DNA of 64,000 nt, from contig NZ_SLWR01000002.1 of NCBI RefSeq assembly GCF_004345665.1, positions 682,001-746,000 of the forward strand, read 5' to 3'. The notes under the pieces are model-generated. The model searched no databases. It worked only from the letters and a program-made list of their open reading frames with translations, and was not told the origin of the DNA. Of this stretch, positions 9,635 to 17,060 are shown in pieces. Source of the stretch: Kribbella antiqua (GTDB taxonomy: Bacteria > Actinomycetota > Actinomycetes > Propionibacteriales > Kribbellaceae). A program made the position numbers and the translations under genes. Each line of letters opens with the position of its first letter. Position 1 is the stretch's first letter.

Positions 9635-10900
9635 ATGCCCACAGCAGCACGGGGGGCAACACTGATCCTCCTCGGGGCCCTGCTCGCGCAGGCGCCCCTC
9701 ACCGCCGCCGCCTACGAGCCGCGCGACCGTACGACGTCCAGCGCACCGGCTCCCGCAGCTCAGCCGACTGCCGCTCAACCAACTGCCGATCCCAGTGCCG
9801 CGCCGGCCGAGCCTGCCGCGGAGCTTCCGGCGGCGCGGTCGTGGAGCGAGGTGGTGCAGCAGGTCACCGAGACCTCACCCAGCGACCTGGAACTCCGCGC
9901 CGCCGACACCTCGGCGCAGGCCTCGTCCGTGATGCGCTGCTTCAAGCTCGACGAGGAGAACTACTGCCTTGGCCTCGGCTTCGTGGACGAGCTACCGACC
10001 GGGGCTCAGGTGCAGCAGATGTTGCGCCCGCCGACCGCGACCGCGGCCGAGGACGGCGTGGAGCAGGACATTTCGACCGGCGACCTGACCCCTGCCGCGT
10101 TCGTCGCGGAGCGGGCGTCCATGCCGAAGAGCGCGCGGGTGAACGCCGAGCTCGACGAGATGCAGGCGGCCTGGGACGGGCGGGAGAAAGCTCGCGAGCT
10201 CCGCCTCCTCGACGCTGACCCGCGCCCGCAGTCGGCTGCGCCGACTCCCACCGCGACACCGAGGCCGACTCCTACTAGTTCGCCGACTGCTACACCTACG
10301 GTGACTGCGCCTACTCAGGGGACTCCCTCGCCGGTCACTCCGGTGAAGCCGGTGCCTAAGGCGGCGTATGTGATGAAGGGGTATCAGACGTCGCAGGAGA
10401 AGGGGTATTGGTGTGGGCCGGCGACGTTCCAGTCGATTGACTGGGCGGATGACGACCAGAAGGACACGCAGGCGTCCTGGGCCAAGGATCTGGGGTCGAC
10501 CACGTCCGGTACGGCGATCTCGGCGATGGTCAAGCAGACGAACCTGAAGACGAACTGGGATCTTGCCGCCGGCACCTACATCGTCCAGAACGTCGGCCAC
10601 TGGAACGCGCAGAAGTTCTTCCAGGTGCACCAGAAGCACCTCGGCGTCAACAAGGCCCCGATCATCGAGCACACCCAGCTGCTCAAGCGGTACTTCCCGT
10701 ACCTCGCGTTCAACCACAGCGGGCACTACCAGGTCGGCCGCGGCTACGATCGCGCGAACGGCACGATCGCGATCTACGAGGTCTTCAACGAGCGCCGGTT
10801 CAACAGTCGCGGCAACGTCACCGACGGCCCGAAGAACATCCCGGCGAGCGCCCTCTTCAACGCGACCCTGGCCAACTCCTTCCAGAACATCGGCCTGTAG
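9635..10900 (+). CDS. Secreted C39-like papain-fold peptidase
   Basis: 421 residues. An N-terminal signal peptide (LILLGALLAQAPLTAAA) is followed by a long Pro/Ala/Thr-rich spacer and a C-terminal papain-like domain. YWCGPATFQS holds the candidate nucleophile Cys260, and the HSGHYQVGRGYD segment the candidate catalytic His364. This is the peptidase C39-like family found in many actinobacterial secreted proteins; the substrate is unknown. The ATG at 9635 has a GGGAGA ribosome binding site and begins the signal peptide; the frame upstream to 9563 is unlikely. It is followed after 4 bases by a lipoprotein gene, suggesting the two work together at the cell surface. Confidence 0.75.
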   Translation: MPTAARGATLILLGALLAQAPLTAAAYEPRDRTTSSAPAPAAQPTAAQPTADPSAAPAEPAAELPAARSWSEVVQQVTETSPSDLELRAADTSAQASSVMRCFKLDEENYCLGLGFVDELPTGAQVQQMLRPPTATAAEDGVEQDISTGDLTPAAFVAERASMPKSARVNAELDEMQAAWDGREKARELRLLDADPRPQSAAPTPTATPRPTPTSSPTATPTVTAPTQGTPSPVTPVKPVPKAAYVMKGYQTSQEKGYWCGPATFQSIDWADDDQKDTQASWAKDLGSTTSGTAISAMVKQTNLKTNWDLAAGTYIVQNVGHWNAQKFFQVHQKHLGVNKAPIIEHTQLLKRYFPYLAFNHSGHYQVGRGYDRANGTIAIYEVFNERRFNSRGNVTDGPKNIPASALFNATLANSFQNIGL

Positions 10901-10904
10901 AAAA

Positions 10905-12029
10905 ATGCCCCGCAAACCTCTGGTTGCAGCAGCCGTCGTCCTGCTCGTCGCCGGCTGCTCATCCAGTACGACGACCATGCCGTCGCCAACCGCAGCACCG
11001 TCGACTCCGTCGAAACCCAGCGAGTCGAAACCCAGCGACACCGGTACGGCGGCCCCCGCCTGGACGAAGGTGCTCCGCCAACCGGTCGACGGCCAGCACC
11101 TGGTCACGCAACAGCGGAAGTACCTCGTCACCCGCGGCAGTGACGAGGCCGGCACCACCGTGATCACCGACCGCGGCAGCCGCAAGGTCGTCGTACGGCA
11201 TGTCCCGGCGGCTGGCTTCGTGGCCCAGTCGCCGGTGGTGATCGACGACCGGTGGGCGCTGATCGAGGACATCCGGTCCGACGGGCCGGACCCGGAGATC
11301 CGGGTGTACCGCTACGACCTGAGCACCGGTCGCCCGACTGACTTGGCCAAGCACCTGCCAAGGGTCTCCGAGCCCGAGATCGGTGCGAACGACGGGACGT
11401 TCGCCTACAGCTCGACCGACGCTCGCAACAGGTCGTGCCTGATCGTCGCCGAGCTAGCCACCTTGAAGTCGCGCGCCGTGACCTGCGTGGCGGATCCCGG
11501 GTACGTCGCCGACCCTGTGCTGTCCAAGGACGCAGTGACGTTCAGCGAGATCATCGCACCCGAGACCGCGAAGCGCTGCAAACGCGTCCTCACCGCGCCG
11601 CTCGAAGGCGGCCCGGCCAGCCCAGTGCCAGCGGCAACCAACTGCATCCAGTGGAGCGGCGCCTCGTTGCGAGGGGCAACCGTATGGTCCGAGGTCAGCG
11701 CGTCGGACCCGAACCAGTACCAGAGCCAGGCGTACGTACGCGAATCCGGCGACTCCCCCTCGCAAAAGCTCGGCACGATCGTCACCGACACCATCATTGC
11801 CTGCGGCAACTGGATCTTCTGGGAAACCCGAACAGTCGCCGACGGCAACGAGAGCTACCAGATCAACCGCTGGCAACCCGGCCGCCAACGCCCCCAGCCC
11901 ATCTACACCGGCAAGCCCGGGACCGCCCTCACTCCCCTGACTTGCCAGGACAACACGGTGTACGTCGAAGCCGCCTTCCTCGCGACCACACCGGCGTACG
12001 CCGAAACCCTGTCCACCCCCGCCGCCTAA
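10905..12029 (+). CDS. Predicted lipoprotein, possibly beta-propeller
   Basis: 374 residues starting with a lipoprotein signal, lipobox LLVAGC, then a Ser/Thr/Pro-rich linker and repeated short units with W and DD/SD motifs (for example RWALIEDIRSD, TLKSRAVTCVADPG) that resemble blades of a beta-propeller. Four conserved-looking cysteine-containing blades (SCLIVAE, TCVADPG, NCIQWSG, ACGNWIF) suggest disulfides in an exported protein. The ATG at 10905 lies 4 bases after the C39 peptidase stop, so translation is probably coupled. I do not recognise a characterised family; a sensor or substrate-binding role beside the peptidase is a guess. Confidence 0.7.
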   Translation: MPRKPLVAAAVVLLVAGCSSSTTTMPSPTAAPSTPSKPSESKPSDTGTAAPAWTKVLRQPVDGQHLVTQQRKYLVTRGSDEAGTTVITDRGSRKVVVRHVPAAGFVAQSPVVIDDRWALIEDIRSDGPDPEIRVYRYDLSTGRPTDLAKHLPRVSEPEIGANDGTFAYSSTDARNRSCLIVAELATLKSRAVTCVADPGYVADPVLSKDAVTFSEIIAPETAKRCKRVLTAPLEGGPASPVPAATNCIQWSGASLRGATVWSEVSASDPNQYQSQAYVRESGDSPSQKLGTIVTDTIIACGNWIFWETRTVADGNESYQINRWQPGRQRPQPIYTGKPGTALTPLTCQDNTVYVEAAFLATTPAYAETLSTPAA

Positions 12030-12643
12030 ACAGAAAGGCCGCGGGCCCGCAGGTGCTCACGGAGCGACGCCGCGCTGGTGAAAAGCTCGGCGTCGATGCC
12101 GACCACGCGGGCACCGTCGACGTTGTGCTGCACGTCGTCGGTGTAGAAGGTGCGCTCAGCCGTCAGGCCGAAGCGCTCGAGCAGGATCCGGTAGATCTTC
12201 TCGTCCGGCTTCGTCGTCTGCTCGACCCCGGACACCACCTCACCGTCGAACTCGGTCAGGATCGGGAACGCCTCCTTGGCGACCTCCCACTTCTCCGCCG
12301 AGAAGTTGGTCAGCGCGTACGTCGGGATGCCCAGCGCCCGCATGTCGTTGAAGACGGCGACCGTGTCCTCGAAGAGGCCCTTGATGGTCTTCAGCCACTG
12401 GGTGTCGTACGCCTCGATCCACTCGGCGTGCTCGGGGTGCAGTGCGGTGAGCTCCACGACTGCCTCGGCCCAGGGCCGGCCCGCGTCCTGCTGATGGTTC
12501 CACTCGCGCGTCGTTACCTCGGTCAGGAACCAGGTCCGCTGCTGCTCGTCCGGGATCAGGTCGGCGTACAGGTAGTCCGGACTCCAGTCCATCAACACCC
12601 CACCGATGTCGAACACCACCGTGTCGATCGTCCGCTCAGTCAT
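12026..12643 (-). CDS. HAD-superfamily hydrolase (YihX-like)
   Basis: 205 residues. HAD motif I is FDIGGVLMDW, motif II lies in YALTNFSAEKW, the motif III lysine is in TKPDEKIY and the motif IV Asp pair is in FYTDDVQHNVDGA. The DxG form of motif I and the alpha-helical cap insertion fit the YihX/epoxide-hydrolase-N-terminal-like branch, which are small-molecule phosphatases. The ATG at 12643 is preferred over the frame extending to 12730. Its stop overlaps the convergent lipoprotein stop by 4 bases. Substrate unknown. Confidence 0.85.
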   Translation of the reverse strand: MTERTIDTVVFDIGGVLMDWSPDYLYADLIPDEQQRTWFLTEVTTREWNHQQDAGRPWAEAVVELTALHPEHAEWIEAYDTQWLKTIKGLFEDTVAVFNDMRALGIPTYALTNFSAEKWEVAKEAFPILTEFDGEVVSGVEQTTKPDEKIYRILLERFGLTAERTFYTDDVQHNVDGARVVGIDAELFTSAASLREHLRARGLSV

Positions 12644-12653
12644 GCCCGCAACC

Positions 12654-13604
12654 CTATGCGAACGGCGCCGCGGCCTTGACGGTTCGCAGGATCGGGACGG
12701 TCTCGAGGGCGGTGACGGACTCCAGCGCACCGAGCCGCTCGGTCAGATAGGTGTGCAAGGCATCCGGGCTGGCACACAAGGCGTGGGCCACCAGGTTCGT
12801 ACGCCCGGTAGTCGCCGCAACGAAGGCAAGTTCGTCGTGCTCGGCCAGGGCGCGTGCGACCCCATCGACCCGCGAGGGCGGCACCGACATCCACAGCATC
12901 GCGCTGGTGGTCACGCCGAGTGCGGCTGGGTCGACGTCGACATCGAAGAAGACCGCCTCACTCTGCTGCAACTCGTCGAGGCGGCGAGCGACTGTCGCGG
13001 CGGTCCATCCGGTGCGTACGGCGAGATCAGCGAGCGTGGCCCGCCCGTCCTGACCGAGCGCGGCCAGAAGCTTCCGGTCGCCGGCCCCGAGCGAGCGCGC
13101 TGCCTCGCGGTCGGTGGTGGACGTACGCAGGGCCGCTTCCTGCTGCGGGTTCAGGCTCTTGGCCCGTCCGCGCCAGGCTGACGGACCGCCGACGTACAGG
13201 TGCAGGAGGTAGTGCGCCGAGACCGCCGTGATGCCTGATGCGCGCGGGATGTCGTGCAGCAGCAGGGTGTTCCCGTCACTTGGCGTGGTGTGGACGATGG
13301 ACACGATCTCGGTCCCGCCCGACGCCAGTTTGATCCAACTGGTGTCCGACCGGCGGGCGAGTGCCGCCGCGAGGTCCTGCGCGGCCTGCGGTGTGGCGGT
13401 CAGGCGGACCAGCCACTGCGCTCGGCGCGCGTGCTGCGGATCCGGCAGGCCGACGACCCGCAGTCCGGCCTCCGCGCGCAGCCGGTTGTAACGGCGAGCC
13501 ACCGTCTGTGTCGACACCCCGAGCACGGCCCCGATCCGGCTGTACGGCGCCCGCCCGTTGGTCTGCAGCGCATGGATCAGGCCGCGGTCGATCTCGTCCA
13601 GCAT
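12654..13604 (-). CDS. Double-length Lrp/AsnC-family regulator
   Basis: 316 residues, about twice a usual Lrp. It contains two HTH units (MLDEIDRGLIHALQTNGRAP at the N-terminus and LGAGDRKLLAALGQDGRATL near residue 170), each followed by a RAM-like ligand/dimerisation domain. ATG at 13604 is preceded by a GAGCGAGGA ribosome binding site; the open frame continues to 13709 but would overlap the divergent MFS start. The divergent position to an MFS exporter 99 bases away suggests it regulates that gene. The ligand is unknown, probably an amino acid or similar effector. Confidence 0.88.
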   Translation of the reverse strand: MLDEIDRGLIHALQTNGRAPYSRIGAVLGVSTQTVARRYNRLRAEAGLRVVGLPDPQHARRAQWLVRLTATPQAAQDLAAALARRSDTSWIKLASGGTEIVSIVHTTPSDGNTLLLHDIPRASGITAVSAHYLLHLYVGGPSAWRGRAKSLNPQQEAALRTSTTDREAARSLGAGDRKLLAALGQDGRATLADLAVRTGWTAATVARRLDELQQSEAVFFDVDVDPAALGVTTSAMLWMSVPPSRVDGVARALAEHDELAFVAATTGRTNLVAHALCASPDALHTYLTERLGALESVTALETVPILRTVKAAAPFA

Positions 13605-13702
13605 GTGACGATCCTCGCTCAGAACACCATGCATTGGAAGATTCCTGCAACTAGAGCCAACTTGATGGAATCCGGCAAGCTCTCGACGCGAGAGTTCAAC
13701 GC

Positions 13703-14863
13703 ATGACAAACAAGAAGAAGCGATGGGTGGGGTTGATCGCCCTGCTGGTGGCGGAGGCGATGAACTTGCTCGACGCCACGATCGTCCAGGTCGCGGCGCC
13801 CGTGATCCACGGTGAGCTGCGTGGGCGGACGTCGGACATCCAGTGGTTCAGTGCGGCGTACACGCTCCCATTCGCACTACTGCTCATCACCGGCGGACGA
13901 TTAGGCGATCTCTACGGCCGGCGGCGGGTGTTCCGGATCGGCGTGGCGGGATTCGTGGCGGCGTCTACGACGTGCGCGCTGGCGATGGATCCCGTCGTAC
14001 TGATCGGAGCAAGAGCGGTTCAAGGCGTTGCGGCGGCGGTGGTCATTCCGCAGACCATCGGCCTGATCAAGACGAGCTTCGAAGGACCCGAGCTGTCCAA
14101 AGCGCTCGGCTGCATCGGGCCGGTGATGGGACTCGCGGGTCTCTCGGGCCCGTTGCTCGGCGGAGTCTTGACCGAGGCAATCTCCTGGCGAGCGGTGTTC
14201 CTCGTCAACGTGCCGTTGGGTCTCGCCGTACTGGCGCTGGCGAGGGTTCTGCCCGAATCGCGGTCGCCGCGGCGGCGGAACCTGCTGACGATCGAGGTAA
14301 GCCTGTTCCGGAACAGCGGCTTCGGGGCGGCGCTCATCACGTCGACGTTGTTCTTCGCGGTGATGAGCGGCCTGACTCTGATCGTCGTACTGCATCAGCA
14401 ACTCACTCTGCACCACAGCGTGATGCACGCGAGTCTCACGCTCTTGCCGTGGTCGGTGTGCTCCGGGGTTGCTTCATGGTGCGCCGGTCAGTGGCTGGCC
14501 CCGCGGTTCGGTTCGCGGCTCATGTACGTCGGCCTCGGTCTGCTGCTGGTCGCCGTACTGGGAGCAAACCAGCCGATCGGACTTGCCGTGTGTGGAGTGG
14601 GCGCCGGTCTGTTCACGACGTCGTTCTTCACCGAGGCGCTGCATCGCGTTCAGCCGCAGGAGACGGGGTCGGCGGCTGGGTTGCTCAACGCGGTGCAGCA
14701 GTTCGGGAGCACTCTTGGTGTCGTGGTGCTGGGCACGGTGCGCGCTCTGTGGGTCGCGGCCGCGGTGATCGTGGTGACCATCGCGACCGCCCACGTCATG
14801 CGGTCGCCGCGTTCGCAGCGGCTCGGGCGTGCAGAGCCGGCGCCAGCGCGAACTGCCCGATGA
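13703..14863 (+). CDS. MFS transporter (DHA2-like, shortened)
   Basis: 386 residues with DHA2-type motifs: LLDATIVQVAAP in helix 1, GRLGDLYGRRRVF (motif A), ARAVQGVAAAVVIPQ (motif B) and GPVMGLAGLSGPLLGGVL (motif C). Usual DHA2 exporters have 14 helices and about 480 residues. Here the stretch after the helix 6 region jumps from LPESRSPRRR straight to SLFRNSG, and later VLGTVR joins directly to ALWVAAA. About 100 residues typical of the family seem to be missing in frame. The 3' end overlaps the convergent MFS gene by 68 bases. It may still fold as a 10-12-helix carrier or be a decaying gene. Likely controlled by the divergent Lrp-type regulator. Confidence 0.75.
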   Translation: MTNKKKRWVGLIALLVAEAMNLLDATIVQVAAPVIHGELRGRTSDIQWFSAAYTLPFALLLITGGRLGDLYGRRRVFRIGVAGFVAASTTCALAMDPVVLIGARAVQGVAAAVVIPQTIGLIKTSFEGPELSKALGCIGPVMGLAGLSGPLLGGVLTEAISWRAVFLVNVPLGLAVLALARVLPESRSPRRRNLLTIEVSLFRNSGFGAALITSTLFFAVMSGLTLIVVLHQQLTLHHSVMHASLTLLPWSVCSGVASWCAGQWLAPRFGSRLMYVGLGLLLVAVLGANQPIGLAVCGVGAGLFTTSFFTEALHRVQPQETGSAAGLLNAVQQFGSTLGVVVLGTVRALWVAAAVIVVTIATAHVMRSPRSQRLGRAEPAPARTAR

Positions 14864-16007
14864 AGATGATCACTCCCAGCAGCGCGCAGCCGAGCCAGGT
14901 CGTGGTCGGACCGAGGTACTCGAGGGCGTTGGTCCCGGCCAGCGGCCCGACCACCGTGCCGATGCCGAACGCCATCCCGGACATGCCCATGTATCCGCCG
15001 CGCAGGTCAACCGGGGCGAGATCGGCGAACACCGCGCCGATCACCGCCGCGAACCCGATCTCGCCGATCGTCCAGACCACCACCGACAATCCGTACCCCC
15101 ACCAGTCGTGCACGACCGCGCCGAGTCCGAACCCGAGGCCGACCACCAGCATCGACGCCGCGAGCAGCTTCGGCCGATCGAACGCCGCCAGCCGCTTGCC
15201 GAGGAAGGGCTGGACCAGCACGATCACCACACCATTGAGGGCAATCACCAACCCGTACGTCGAGGACGGCAGCCCGTCGTCAGCCATCGCCAACGGCAAG
15301 GTCGAGTAGCCCTGGAAGTAGATGGTCGCGTAACCGATCTGGAGCAGGATCATCAGCAGGAACACGGTGTCCCGGAGTGCGACCGGCAGCAGTGGCCGAC
15401 GTGACGTGCCCTCGTCCAGGGCCGGTCGGCTCTCCGGCACCATCGCCCAGATCACCAGGCCGGCGATCACCGACGTACCGGCGTTCAGCCAGAACAGCAG
15501 TCCATAGCCGATCGACGCGAGTACGCCGGCGCTCACGGTCGAGACAGAGAAGCCGAGGTTGATCGCCCAGAAGAGCAGCCCGTACGCGCGGACTCGCTCG
15601 CCCGGCTGGAGCATGTCGGCCACAGTCGCCTGCACGGCCGGGCGGAACAGGTCACCGAGCAAGCCGACCACGAAGGCCGCTGCCCAGATCATCACCATCG
15701 ACCGGGCCGATCCCAGCAGGATGAGTGCGGCGCCCGTACCGAAGAAGCAGATCAGCATGGTGAAGCGGCGACCGACGCGGTCGGCCAGCCAGCCTCCGAC
15801 GAGCTGCGACGCGACCGAGCCGGCGCCGACCGCGGCGGCTACGGCACCCGCCGTACCGGCTGAAAGGTGACGGTCCTGGGTCAGATAGAGGACGAGGAAC
15901 GGCTGAACGAAGCTGCCGAGCCGGTTGACCAACTGGCAGACCCAGAGCGCCCAGAAGGCCCTCGGCAGGGCCGGGGCGGGCGCGTCGGCAGCGGCGATAG
16001 CACTCAT
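14796..16007 (-). CDS. MFS transporter (MdtH-like)
   Basis: 403 residues and 12 hydrophobic helices, with motif A as GGWLADRVGRRFTM and a central loop after MVPESRPALDEG. It resembles the single-component 12-helix drug exporter group that includes MdtH. It is divergent from an ArsR-type regulator gene, and a CGATTAG/CTAATCG inverted repeat lies in the 72-base gap, so it is probably the regulator's target. Its C-terminal codons overlap the convergent shortened MFS gene by 68 bases. Substrate not predictable. Confidence 0.88.
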   Translation of the reverse strand: MSAIAAADAPAPALPRAFWALWVCQLVNRLGSFVQPFLVLYLTQDRHLSAGTAGAVAAAVGAGSVASQLVGGWLADRVGRRFTMLICFFGTGAALILLGSARSMVMIWAAAFVVGLLGDLFRPAVQATVADMLQPGERVRAYGLLFWAINLGFSVSTVSAGVLASIGYGLLFWLNAGTSVIAGLVIWAMVPESRPALDEGTSRRPLLPVALRDTVFLLMILLQIGYATIYFQGYSTLPLAMADDGLPSSTYGLVIALNGVVIVLVQPFLGKRLAAFDRPKLLAASMLVVGLGFGLGAVVHDWWGYGLSVVVWTIGEIGFAAVIGAVFADLAPVDLRGGYMGMSGMAFGIGTVVGPLAGTNALEYLGPTTTWLGCALLGVIIFIGQFALAPALHARAAANAATA

Positions 16008-16043
16008 GAGGACAACTCTCAGGGCTACGGCGATCGGCGTCGA

Positions 16044-16065
16044 CGATTAGGCACAGAACTAATCG
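16044..16065. promoter_or_regulatory. Candidate operator: 7-bp inverted repeat
   Basis: CGATTAG (16044-16050) and CTAATCG (16059-16065) form a perfect inverted repeat with an 8-base spacer, between the divergent MFS gene (start 16007) and ArsR-type regulator gene (start 16080). A further TTAGG follows the second arm. A winged-helix dimer site controlling both genes is the simplest reading. Confidence 0.5.
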
Positions 16066-16079
16066 GTTAGGGTGGGGAG

Positions 16080-17060
16080 GTGATCACGATCAGGTTGAAC
16101 ACCGATGACGTGGGCCGGATCCGGTTCGCGCTGTCGCCGGTGTGGGAGGCCGTCACGAGCGTACGGGCGCTCAGCAACAACACCGCGCGCAGCGTGCACG
16201 GGCCTTGGCTGCAGAAGGTGCGGCCGGCCATCGACGGTCCGGACCTGACGTTGCTGAAGGCACTCATTCCGCCGGTCGGCTACATCCCGGACTTCCTGAC
16301 GCCGGCGCCGCCGCGGCGCTCGACCAGCTTCGAGTCCGGTCTGGCCGCGATCGCGGCGACACCGCACCACTTGGTAGTGGACGAGATCGGCAGGCTGCAC
16401 GAGGAGAATCCAAACCCGCTGCTGCCGGACCTGATCGCCCATCCGGCCAAGGCGCTCGACCTGATCACCTCGGCTTTGGAGTCGTACTGGCGGCGCGCGA
16501 TCGAGCCCGACTGGCGGCGGATGCGCTCGCTGCTGCAGGAGGATCTCGCGTTTCGTCTCGACGAGCTGGCCGCGGGCGGGCTGGAGCGGTTGTTCCGCAA
16601 TCTGCATCCGTCGGTGCGGTTCACCGGGGACCTGATCGAGATCAACCGGCCGTTCTGCTGCGACGGCGAGCCGATGGCGGGGCAGGGTGTGCTCTTGGTC
16701 CCGTGTGTCTTCACCTGGCCGGCCGGGCTGGCTGTGACCGCAGCACCTTACGTGCCGACGATCACGTATCCGCCGCGTGGGCTCGGGCGGCTGTGGGAGG
16801 ACAGGCAGGACACCACCGACTCACCCTTGGCCGACCTCGTCGGCCGGACCCGGGCGGCGATCGTCTCCCACCTCGATCTGCCCATGTCGACAACCCACCT
16901 GGCACACCAGCTCGGCGTCTCGGCCCCAACCCTGAGCGTCCACCTCAGCATCCTCCGGAACGCCGGCGTAGTCGCCTCCCGCCGCGACGGCCGAGCAGTC
17001 CTCTACCGCCGCACCTCGCTAGGCAGCCAACTCCTCACCGCCTCCACTCCCCTGGTCTAG
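16080..17060 (+). CDS. ArsR-type winged-helix regulator with DUF5937-like N-terminal domain
   Basis: 326 residues. The first 230 residues (beginning with IRLNTDDVGRIRFALSP) match the N-terminal domain common in actinobacterial HTH proteins of the DUF5937 type; the C-terminus carries an ArsR-like winged helix (MSTTHLAHQLGVSAPTLSVH, recognition helix about residues 275-295). GTG at 16080 follows a GGGGAGG ribosome binding site. The ligand is unknown. It probably controls the divergent MFS exporter and itself through the inverted repeat at 16044-16065. The stop overlaps priA by 4 bases. Confidence 0.8.
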   Translation: MITIRLNTDDVGRIRFALSPVWEAVTSVRALSNNTARSVHGPWLQKVRPAIDGPDLTLLKALIPPVGYIPDFLTPAPPRRSTSFESGLAAIAATPHHLVVDEIGRLHEENPNPLLPDLIAHPAKALDLITSALESYWRRAIEPDWRRMRSLLQEDLAFRLDELAAGGLERLFRNLHPSVRFTGDLIEINRPFCCDGEPMAGQGVLLVPCVFTWPAGLAVTAAPYVPTITYPPRGLGRLWEDRQDTTDSPLADLVGRTRAAIVSHLDLPMSTTHLAHQLGVSAPTLSVHLSILRNAGVVASRRDGRAVLYRRTSLGSQLLTASTPLV

